In this document: piece by piece, positions 57,606 to 64,000 of the stretch | Layout of the letters: each line of letters begins with the position of its first letter | Numbering within the stretch: the first letter of the stretch is position 1 | NCBI RefSeq assembly: GCF_010726955.1 | Contig: NZ_AP022603.1 | Span: forward strand, 3,100,001 to 3,164,000 | From: Mycolicibacterium fallax | Lineage (GTDB): Bacteria > Actinomycetota > Actinomycetes > Mycobacteriales > Mycobacteriaceae | Length of the DNA stretch: 64,000 nucleotides | Direction of reading: 5' to 3' | The notes under the pieces: generated by a model | Told to the model about the DNA's origin: nothing | Database searches by the model: none | What the model saw: only the letters and a program-made list of their open reading frames with translations | Position numbers and translations under genes: made by a program

Positions 57606-59095
57606 GACAGTTCGAATTCGACGTGTCCGTCCGCCTGCCGCACGGCGACTTGGTGTCCGACGCACATGTCTCGTGACATTGCCACCGCCACCTCGGCATC
57701 GTCACTGCGCGCCGCGACGCGGCGGCCGTCGGTCATGCGCGCGAAAATCGGCACCCAGGAGGGGCCTTGGTCACGGTCGTGCACGACGGTGTATCCATCT
57801 ATGGTCGCCTCTCCGGATGCGTCGGCGGGAGAAGCGACCGGGAGGGAGGTGCCGTCGATCGCAGACTGCGCATCGGCCATGTCCGGAGTCTGCCATCCCG
57901 TTGGCGGTGGAGTCGCCGACCACAGACCCAGCGAGTGCTTTGTGATGTACCAGCCCAGTCCGGACACGAGCCCGACGGCGTCCGGGTCGCTCCTGCAGCG
58001 TCGCACCATCTCGACGATCGAATGGCTGACATAGTTGTTACCCGGCCCTCCGTGGTAGGGCAGTCCGCCGGTCACCGTGAACCCGCGGTCATCCGCCGGG
58101 TCGAGATCCAAGGCGTCGATCGCCGCCTCGACCGCGGAAGGAAAGCAAGAGTAGAAATCAAACCATCTAATGTCGTCGATGTGAAGTCCACTGGCCGCCA
58201 ATACCGCCTTGCCGGCGGCCCTTATTCCGGCGGAACGACCCAGATCAGGCCGCTGAACCGGGAAATACACGTCGTTGCATGTGGCCGACGACCACGGGAA
58301 GACCCAACGATCACTGGGCACTCCGAGTTCCTCGGCGACTTCGGCGGCCATGATCACGAAAGCGGCAGCCATATCCACGGCGATGATGCTGTTGAGCAGC
58401 TTCGGGTACGGCTCGCACACCATCCGGTTAGCCGGGGAGACCGTGCTGAGCTCGTCTGCGCTACGGGCACGCGGAAACCAGGCCTGCTCGAGATGTCGGG
58501 ACGCCTCAACCGTGAACGGAGCCATCAAGTCACCCAGCCAGCGGCGCTGTTCGTCGAATGTGCGGCCTGATCGGGCCGCGATCGCGGATTCGAAGATCGG
58601 GTACACCTCGTGCGGCCAATGTAACCCGGCGCCCACCTCGGCTTCGCTCAGTCCCGGGCGGGTGTCACCGAGTGACTCGTCCTGTGCTGCGATGGGTTTG
58701 GGCTCCAAAAGTGCGCTACCGGATGCGACTTTGCGTGCTGACGCGCCGCTTTCCGCTCCGACGATCAGAGCCGCGTCGCTGACGCCGCGCCAAATGCGGC
58801 GGCCGAGGACCTCGACCAGATACTGGGGGGTGTTGCCGCCGACCGGACAACTGATGCGATGATCCGGCGTCAGCCCAGTCGCTTCGGCAATCCTCGACGC
58901 GGGGTTGTCGCGTGGGATCATCAAGATTCCGGGCGTCGCCACGGTATCGATGCGATGCCCGATCGCGGCCGAAGCATCATGCAGCGCTCGACGCGCGGCC
59001 TCGGCGGCCAAATCGATGGGATCGACGGTGCCTTCACCGCGATGTGTGAGTTCACCGACGCCGACGACAACCGGAGTGCGTGGTGGGATGGCCAA
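57602..59095 (-). CDS. Thiolase-like (SCP-x type) protein lacking the usual nucleophile
   Basis: 497-residue thiolase-superfamily protein. Family marks: start TPVVVGVGELTHRG, ALIVGAESG, WFDFYSCFPSAVEAA and the late GLPYHGGPGNNYVSHSI (His in the GxxHGGP block). Where biosynthetic or degradative thiolases have the acyl-accepting Cys near residue 90, this protein reads CPVGGNTPQYLVE, with no Cys at the expected place. So it may be an aldolase-like or otherwise altered member, as in SCP-x/Ltp-type proteins of steroid side-chain degradation. The C-terminal about 90 residues look like an OB-fold domain. Start TTG 59095 is the only in-frame option giving the family N terminus. Confidence 0.78.
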   Translation of the reverse strand: MAIPPRTPVVVGVGELTHRGEGTVDPIDLAAEAARRALHDASAAIGHRIDTVATPGILMIPRDNPASRIAEATGLTPDHRISCPVGGNTPQYLVEVLGRRIWRGVSDAALIVGAESGASARKVASGSALLEPKPIAAQDESLGDTRPGLSEAEVGAGLHWPHEVYPIFESAIAARSGRTFDEQRRWLGDLMAPFTVEASRHLEQAWFPRARSADELSTVSPANRMVCEPYPKLLNSIIAVDMAAAFVIMAAEVAEELGVPSDRWVFPWSSATCNDVYFPVQRPDLGRSAGIRAAGKAVLAASGLHIDDIRWFDFYSCFPSAVEAAIDALDLDPADDRGFTVTGGLPYHGGPGNNYVSHSIVEMVRRCRSDPDAVGLVSGLGWYITKHSLGLWSATPPPTGWQTPDMADAQSAIDGTSLPVASPADASGEATIDGYTVVHDRDQGPSWVPIFARMTDGRRVAARSDDAEVAVAMSRDMCVGHQVAVRQADGHVEFELS

Positions 59096-59221
59096 CGGTC
59101 AGATCACGCTCATCGTCGAGGTCTTCTATGCGACACGACTGCGATATTGTCACATCCGTTTCCATGCGACAACCGCGGGTGTTCGACAGAGCGAGTCCCT
59201 TGACAGGGCATACTCGTACCC

Positions 59222-59869
59222 GTGACGAAGAGATCGTTGCGGCGGGGCGACGCGACTCCTGGGCGAAACCGCGATATGGCGCGCGATCGCCTACTCGACG
59301 CCGCCGAAACGTGCCTGCAAGGCAAGGGGCTGTCGGGCACCACGATGGAGGATATCGCCAGGCATGCGGGCGTATCGCGCGCCACGGTCTATCGCTACTT
59401 CGCTAGTCGCGAATCCGTCGTATCCGGTGTCATCGTCCGCGCAGCGGAACGCTACCTGCACCGCACCAGCGGACGGATCTTGGCGCACACCGACTTGGGC
59501 TCTGCCATATTGGACTTCGTTGCAGTCACGGTGCGCGCGGCACGCCGCGAACCGATAATCGGCATGCTCTTCGCCAGCGACGATGAACTCGCCGGCGTGG
59601 GACTGGCCGAGGGAACGTCGGTGGCGCTGTTCGAACTCGTCGCCGAGTTTCTGCGACCCGTGTTCGCCGCACACTGGCATCAACTCGAAGCCGGCGTTTC
59701 GGTCGATGACGCCGCCGAATGGATTTTGCGCATCATCCTCAGCTTGCTCGCGGTTCGCGGCCCCCGGCACCGCAGCCCCGAAGGAATCGATGCTTTCTTG
59801 CGCCGATTCCTGCTTCCCGCGCTACTGGCCGACACTCACAGTTGCATTGCTGCGACAACTGCGGAGTAG
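59222..59869 (+). CDS. TetR-family regulator
   Basis: 215-residue TetR-type regulator; helix-turn-helix TTMEDIARHAGVSRATVYRYF at about residues 40-60, then a helical ligand domain. GTG 59222 gives MTKRSLRRGDATPGRN. Divergent from the thiolase-like gene, and upstream of thioesterase and hydrolase genes on its own strand. ATGCGACA occurs twice, 35 bp apart, in the divergent spacer (59129 and 59164). Probably the local regulator of the catabolic genes (inference). Confidence 0.85.
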   Translation: MTKRSLRRGDATPGRNRDMARDRLLDAAETCLQGKGLSGTTMEDIARHAGVSRATVYRYFASRESVVSGVIVRAAERYLHRTSGRILAHTDLGSAILDFVAVTVRAARREPIIGMLFASDDELAGVGLAEGTSVALFELVAEFLRPVFAAHWHQLEAGVSVDDAAEWILRIILSLLAVRGPRHRSPEGIDAFLRRFLLPALLADTHSCIAATTAE

Positions 59870-59917
59870 TGTCTCAGCGATGGCATCGGTATCGCTGAAC
59901 GAAACGAGGCGCTGACC

Positions 59918-60352
59918 ATGGACTTCCCCCAGTTCAACAAGCAAATAGCCGAGGAGCTCCAGCACGCGGGGGGAACCTCGGGAGGGCTCGCCAAGTACTT
60001 GGACTTCCGCCACATCGAGTTCTCCGCCGGGAGACTGGTAGTGGAAATGGACGCCCGAGCCGATTTGTTGACTCCTTTCGGCACTCTGCATGGCGGATGC
60101 CTGTCAGCGATGGTCGACCACTGCTTGGGCGTGGTGTTCTATCCGGTGATCCCACCTGGGTCATGGGTGGCCACAACCGAATTCAAACTGAACCTCCTAC
60201 GTCCGGTGTCCAGTGGAGTCTGCGTTGCGGTCGCCGACATCATCGCGCTGGGGAAGCGTAGCGGCGTCGCCAGGATCGACATCACCAATACGGGACGCCC
60301 GGTATGCGCCGCACAGGGAACAGTGACCGTCGTCGCCCAGAGCGCCTCGTGA
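59918..60352 (+). CDS. PaaI-type hotdog thioesterase
   Basis: 144-residue hotdog-fold protein. The active-site block FGTLHGGCLSAMVDHCLG (about 50-67) has the HGG..D pattern of PaaI/YbgC-like acyl-CoA thioesterases; EFKLNLLRPV and ARIDITNTGRPVCAAQGTVT are the following strands. Would release CoA from an acyl-CoA intermediate. ATG 59918 start; 48 bp after the TetR gene, probably the same transcript. Confidence 0.87.
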   Translation: MDFPQFNKQIAEELQHAGGTSGGLAKYLDFRHIEFSAGRLVVEMDARADLLTPFGTLHGGCLSAMVDHCLGVVFYPVIPPGSWVATTEFKLNLLRPVSSGVCVAVADIIALGKRSGVARIDITNTGRPVCAAQGTVTVVAQSAS

Positions 60353-60404
60353 TCCGGTCGCGGAACGAGAACGCTGCCCAAGGCGACCATCGAGGACACA
60401 GCAA

Positions 60405-61304
60405 ATGACCTCAACGTTCGAGCGCGTCCGCAACGAAGACGGAACCGCCCTTGCAGCCGATGTCTACCGACACGAATCCGCCCGCGCGGTCGTCATACTG
60501 CTGCACGGCGGTGGACAGAACCGCCATGCCTGGGCGACTACGGCGCGCCGCTTACACGCGCGCGGGTATACCGTCGTCGCTTACGACGCCCGCGGTCACG
60601 GCGACAGCGAGTGGGACCCCGATGGTCGATACGATCTCGACCGACTTGCATCCGACCTGCTGTCGATTCGCCGATATGCCAGCGATGGCCGCCCGCCAGC
60701 TGTCGTTGGCGCATCCTTGGGCGGCATGACGGTGTTGGGAACGCATTTGGTGGCGCCTGCCGATCTGTGGGGAGCCGTCGTACTGGTCGACATAACTCCG
60801 CGAATGGAGTTTCACGGAGCACGCCGCGTCGTGTCTTTCATGGGCGCCCATCCCGACGGATTCGATACGCTCGACGCGGCCGCGGACGTCATTGCCCAGT
60901 ACAACCGGCATCGCGCTCGGCCCAAGAACTTGGACGGTCTCCGAAAGGTCTTGCAGCAGCGCGACGACGGTCGGTGGATCTGGCGATGGGATCCGGCGTT
61001 CATAGCTTCCAACTTCGAGTTCCTGCAGGGCGACCCAGCAACTGGTGCCAAAGAATTCGGCGCCATAAGCGACCTTCTCATCGAAGGGGCCCGCCGCGTG
61101 CGAGCACCAACGCTTCTCATTCGCGGCGTTCACTCCGACGTGACGTCGCAGCAGTCGGTCGAGGAGTTCCTCGAAGTCGTACCGCACGCCGAGGCTGTCG
61201 ACGTTTCGGGCACGGGCCACATGGTTGCGGGCGACGACAACGACGCCTTCACTTCGGCAGTCGCAGATTTTCTCGACCGCACGCTGAACGACTCGTCGGA
61301 CTGA
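60405..61304 (+). CDS. Alpha/beta hydrolase
   Basis: 299-residue serine hydrolase. Oxyanion loop LLHGGGQNRHAW, second motif YDARGHGDSE, nucleophile elbow VVGASLGGM (Ser about 109), acid in the LLIRGVHSDVTS region and catalytic His in VSGTGHMVAG. Similar to ester, lactone or epoxide hydrolases; the exact reaction cannot be told. Downstream of the thioesterase by 52 bp on the same strand. Confidence 0.87.
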   Translation: MTSTFERVRNEDGTALAADVYRHESARAVVILLHGGGQNRHAWATTARRLHARGYTVVAYDARGHGDSEWDPDGRYDLDRLASDLLSIRRYASDGRPPAVVGASLGGMTVLGTHLVAPADLWGAVVLVDITPRMEFHGARRVVSFMGAHPDGFDTLDAAADVIAQYNRHRARPKNLDGLRKVLQQRDDGRWIWRWDPAFIASNFEFLQGDPATGAKEFGAISDLLIEGARRVRAPTLLIRGVHSDVTSQQSVEEFLEVVPHAEAVDVSGTGHMVAGDDNDAFTSAVADFLDRTLNDSSD

Positions 61305-61728
61305 GCGTCTTTCAGGGCCTTGCGATGGCCGCGGCCCGGCGACGTCAGGTTGTCAAGGCCTCACGAACCGCTTCCGTGAACGCATTCCTCGGGGGGGTTG
61401 CACATCCGCGGGTACGAAGGCCTCGATGCCAAACGAAAATACCGACAACGCCAGACCGAGCAACGGCCAGACCGACGAAGATGAGCTTCCACGTCCACAC
61501 CTCCAGCGGGGCCCGGAGCACAAGACGCCGACCACGGAACTCGACGCTGCACACCCGGATCCCAACACCCCGCGGCTGTCATATCCGGCCGAAAGGCGAG
61601 GAGGTAGTTCCGGGATGAGTTCTATCAACGTCGCAACTGGCCGGGTTTTCAACCGTCGTCAACATCGACAATGAGATCGGCTTGGGGAGACGAAGGCGAA
61701 GGCCTTGCTGGGCTCAGTGGCACGCTCT
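61305..61728. other. 424-bp stretch without a supported gene
   Basis: Between the hydrolase stop and the TetR pseudogene. On the minus strand a short frame (61554-61345) encodes WTWKLIFVGLAVARSGVVGIF, one hydrophobic helix. Neighbouring frames look like pieces of the same kind of sequence, so a small degraded membrane gene is possible. Nothing else is recognisable. Confidence 0.35.
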
Positions 61729-62277
61729 TTACGCGCTCAAAGCTGGCCCGAGGAACCGCTCAATGATCTCACGTTCTGTGCCAGGAACGCTTGCCGGCCA
61801 GTGCCACAGCGCAAGCACTGCGCGTACGAACCACTGGGCGGCGGCCTCGTCGTGACGGTCTGAGCCGATCATGCTTGTCGCGATGCCGGTGACGATGGGC
61901 GAGGTCTCGATCCATCGCCGGTTCTTCGGATTGGATCACCGAAGCAGTTGTTGGACAATGTGTTCCGTGCGGAGGTGGTGTAGGGCCACGCTGACGGCGA
62001 CGACGATCCGCTCATGCCCTGTCAAATCGCAGATTGCGTCGTCCACGGCGTTTACGATGCGCGACGACAGCCTCACCACGACCGCTTCGCAAATCGCGGC
62101 TTTCCCACCCGCGTGACGGTAGATCGTTGCCGGCGAACAGTGGACCGACGCGGCGAGTTCGTGGATGGAGAAATCATCGAAGCCTCGGCGTCCGATCAAA
62201 CTCGCGGCCGCCTGGAGAATCCTTTCAGTCGCAGCGGCCGCTCTGGGCTGCTCGAGTAGCCAGTCGTTGCCTGTCAC
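61729..62277 (-). pseudogene. TetR-family regulator split by an in-frame TGA
   Basis: From GTG 62277 the frame reads a TetR helix-turn-helix (FSIHELAASVHCSPATIYRHAGG, about residues 33-55) and runs 113 codons to QQLLR, then TGA (61938-61936). The very same frame continues for another 68 codons, starting SNPKNRRWIETSPIVTGIA, with a good TetR-like C-terminal helical region (EAAAQWFVRAVLALWHWP). It ends at TAA (61731-61729). Together this gives the usual length of about 182 residues. One nonsense change, with no frameshift, inactivates the gene. A longer in-frame start at 62370 would run through the operator. Confidence 0.78.
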
Positions 62278-62314
62278 TTCCAAGGCCTTCCGATGTTCGA
62301 CACCCCTGGTCGGC

Positions 62315-62355
62315 TTGGGAGAATTCTCGGAATGAGAATTAATAGACTCTCCCAA
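62315..62355. promoter_or_regulatory. Nested inverted repeats upstream of the TetR pseudogene
   Basis: TTGGGAGA (62315-62322) pairs with TCTCCCAA (62348-62355). Within it AATTCTC (62322-62328) pairs with GAGAATT (62334-62340), and GAGAATTCTC (62319-62328) is itself palindromic. This operator-like site is 38 bp ahead of the pseudogene start and about 180 bp ahead of the P450 gene on the other strand. Confidence 0.65.
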
Positions 62356-62538
62356 TCGCAGTATTAGCATTTCACAGCTCTATAGTGATAATCCAGACCC
62401 GCCGAGGGCAGACGATTTCCTATCAACTGTTGCCGCACCATTGACGCGGTGGATCGCCGTTGGCCAGCCTTGATGCCATGACATACTGCGCAGCGCGCTC
62501 AGGCACCAACCGTCCGGCGACCTTAGCGGGGACTACCG

Positions 62539-63924
62539 ATGAGTAGATGGCGCTCGGATAGCGCGGTGCGGCAAATCGGGGCACCGGTGGTGGCGGCTGT
62601 CGGAATGAACATTGCTGCGGCCGTACGGGTCCGGCGCCGTGGCTATGCAGGATGGACCGGTGCGGTAAACACCGATTACGATCCACTCGATCCAGCGACC
62701 GCGGCGCAGCCATTCGATGCCTATCGCGCGCTGCACGCCGGAGGGCGGGTGCACTACAACCCCAAACGTGCGACCTTCATTCTGAGCCGACACGAAGACA
62801 TCCGAGCAGCCCTACGCGACACCGACGCCGTCACAAGTAGCCAGGGCGTCACCCGAATGAAGATCTCGGCACCGATCTTGGTGCTCACCGACGGCGATGA
62901 CCACACCCGGCTTCGCAAACAGGTTCAACCCGGGTTCACCAGGGGAGCTATGAGCGACTGGCAGGGGATGGCAGACCAACTCGCCAAAGAACTCGTCGCC
63001 GACGTCGTCGCCAACCCCGGTTGCGACGTTATGGAGCGCCTCGCCGTGCCTTTGCCCATCCGAATGATCGCGCACATAATCGGGATTCCGCCCGAAGATG
63101 TCCAGAACTTCCGATCATGGTCCGAAGACGGTGTCGGCGTCATCAATGCCGGCGTGAGCCCCGCCGGGCTGCGGCAGGGGCTCAAGGGGGTTCGGGCGAT
63201 TGCGGCACTGCGCCGGTACTTCAAGGATCAGTTGGCCTCGGGCAAGCTCAAGGGGTCAGATACCGTACTGGGTCGGCTCGTCGATAACAACGAGGACGGC
63301 AAGCTCTCCGACGACGAGCTCTTCTTCATCGCGATGCTCCTGTTATTCGCTGGGAATGAAACCACCACCAACCTCATCGGCGGGATGTTCGACACCCTTG
63401 CCCACGCCCCCGATCAGTTCGCCATGATCCGAGACGATCCCGACCTGATCCCCAGCGCTGTCGAGGAACAGCTGCGGTACTCGGCGCCCATCCAAAACCT
63501 GTACCGCTACACTCGCACCGACTACAGGGTCGGCGAGGTGACTATCCCGAGCGGGTCGCGGCTCTTGTTGGCATTCGGCGCGGCCAATCGCGACCCTGAG
63601 GTCTTCGAGGATCCCGATACCTACCGCGCTGACCGAAATCCGCGCAATCACATCGCATTCGGCTACGGCGTTCACATGTGCATCGGAGCAACCCTCAGTC
63701 GCATGGAGGGCCAGGCGGTGCTCCGCGAACTCACTTCCCAAGCCTCGGCCATCGCAGCGGCCGGTTCGGCCACCTGGTCAACCAACAGCTCACTTCGGGG
63801 CACCACTTATCTGGCTCTTCCTGATTCAGAGTGCGTTGATCCGATCCTGAAGTTGGCCGGAGTGGATCAGGGCTCGGATGATGTAGTGGTTGAGGTTGCG
63901 GAATCCCAGGGCGATGCCGCGTAG
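62539..63924 (+). CDS. Cytochrome P450 with 3' end replaced by IS sequence
   Basis: 461-residue soluble P450 monooxygenase. I-helix FAGNETTTN (oxygen activation), ExxR in EEQLRYSAPIQN and the haem loop FGYGVHMCIGATLSRME with Cys381 as thiolate ligand. The last native residues are LRGTTYL. From 63813 the frame enters an ISL3-type IS end and adds about 36 foreign residues ending ESQGDAA. The bacterial P450 C terminus normally extends only a few residues past this point, so the haem domain is intact and activity may be kept. Redox partners are not in the window. ATG 62539 start; Met23 is an alternative. Confidence 0.88.
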   Translation: MSRWRSDSAVRQIGAPVVAAVGMNIAAAVRVRRRGYAGWTGAVNTDYDPLDPATAAQPFDAYRALHAGGRVHYNPKRATFILSRHEDIRAALRDTDAVTSSQGVTRMKISAPILVLTDGDDHTRLRKQVQPGFTRGAMSDWQGMADQLAKELVADVVANPGCDVMERLAVPLPIRMIAHIIGIPPEDVQNFRSWSEDGVGVINAGVSPAGLRQGLKGVRAIAALRRYFKDQLASGKLKGSDTVLGRLVDNNEDGKLSDDELFFIAMLLLFAGNETTTNLIGGMFDTLAHAPDQFAMIRDDPDLIPSAVEEQLRYSAPIQNLYRYTRTDYRVGEVTIPSGSRLLLAFGAANRDPEVFEDPDTYRADRNPRNHIAFGYGVHMCIGATLSRMEGQAVLRELTSQASAIAAAGSATWSTNSSLRGTTYLALPDSECVDPILKLAGVDQGSDDVVVEVAESQGDAA

Positions 63925-64000
63925 GTGTTCCAGGCGGCCGTTGATGGCTTCGACGGGGCCGTTGGAGACGCCGACGTCGAAGTAGGCCAGGATCTCGCGA
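63813..64000. mobile_element. ISL3-family insertion sequence, right part cut by window edge
   Basis: GGCTCTTCCTGATTCAG at 63813 is like the terminal inverted repeat of ISL3-family elements, which begins GGCTCTTC. Thirteen bases in lies the stop of a minus-strand transposase gene. The eight bases just before (ACTTATCT, 63805-63812) should be the target duplication if the other end carries the same. The insertion truncates the P450 gene. Confidence 0.8.
63826..64000 (-). CDS. ISL3-family transposase, C-terminal fragment in window
   Basis: The minus strand encodes REILAYFDVGVSNGPVEAIN, then GRLEHLRGIALGFRNLNHYI and IRALIHSGQLQDRINAL before TGA (63828-63826). The SNGPVEAINGRLE and GFRNLNHY blocks are the conserved DDE/C-terminal motifs of ISL3 (transposase_12) enzymes. 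About 57 residues are inside the window; the rest lies to the right. Confidence 0.88.
   Translation of the reverse strand, partial: REILAYFDVGVSNGPVEAINGRLEHLRGIALGFRNLNHYIIRALIHSGQLQDRINAL

Noticed and set aside
61345..61554. 69-residue minus-strand protein with one hydrophobic helix
   Set aside because: No family, start site or ribosome binding site can be supported; kept only as a note on a possibly degraded region.
49331..64000. Prophage
   Set aside because: No capsid, tail, lysis or integrase genes are seen; content is transporters, regulators and enzymes, fitting a non-phage genomic island.

Overview
This 64 kb window looks like a chromosome segment of a rapidly growing mycobacterium (Mycolicibacterium/Mycobacterium type). 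The DNA is very GC-rich. Most of the first 41 kb follows, in an order I recognise from memory, the Mycobacterium tuberculosis region Rv3723 down to Rv3688c: SRP RNA, an aspartate aminotransferase, dnaX, a bfaB/bfaA-like pair, an SRPBCC protein, ami1, ebfC-recR, gatD-murT, a dnaQ-like exonuclease, leuA, ask-asd, a GH183/DUF4185 protein, glpK, the RDD/SpoIIM/DUF58/MoxR cluster and YqeY. All family and homologue statements come from reading the translations and from memory; no database search was run.

Layout. 1-1.7 kb: a truncated PepA-like secreted protease and a membrane protein. 1.75-2.1 kb: tRNA-Ser(GGA) and the 4.5S SRP RNA. 2.1-5.5 kb: aminotransferase and dnaX. 5.6-8.5 kb: a TetR regulator divergent from a diiron-type PF10118 protein that is coupled to a multi-pass membrane protein. 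8.5-11.8 kb: probable 10-methyl branched fatty acid genes and an SRPBCC protein. 11.8-16.7 kb: cell-wall and DNA-repair housekeeping genes (ami1, ebfC, recR, gatD, murT, dnaQ-like). 18-23 kb: amino-acid biosynthesis. leuA has a leucine attenuator (leader peptide with three consecutive Leu codons, then a terminator hairpin) and a 77-bp tandem repeat that duplicates its 3' end; ask-asd follows. 23-27.5 kb: exported proteins. 27.5-31.2 kb: BluB-like flavoprotein, two methyltransferases, glpK. 31.3-33.4 kb: PadR regulator and a cation/proton antiporter. 33.4-41 kb: RDD, SpoIIM, DUF58, MoxR, DUF4350, DUF4129 and a Pro-rich membrane protein. 41-44 kb: YqeY and a TetR-MFS efflux pair. 44-46.7 kb: a type II restriction-modification pair. 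47-48.9 kb: a cytochrome b561/molybdopterin oxidoreductase fusion.

At 48,972-49,014 lies an orphan 3' half of a tRNA-Pro(CGG) gene, running exactly from the anticodon region to the acceptor end. Beyond it, base composition and codon use change visibly and synteny with the M. tuberculosis block stops. I read this as the left attachment site of a genomic island that continues past the right edge. The island carries an MmpL transporter, several TetR regulators each beside a palindromic operator, and a second PF10118 + membrane-protein module. It also carries a probable catabolic set: carboxymuconolactone-decarboxylase-like protein, Zn alcohol dehydrogenase, thiolase-like protein, PaaI thioesterase, alpha/beta hydrolase and cytochrome P450. 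Decay is visible: one TetR gene is split by an in-frame TGA, and an ISL3-family insertion sequence has entered the 3' end of the P450 gene.

Themes: tight translational coupling (GTGA/ATGA overlaps) in bfaA-bfaB, murT-gatD, the DUF4129-DUF4350-MoxR-DUF58 chain and thiolase-ADH; and divergent regulator/operator/target units repeated across core and island.
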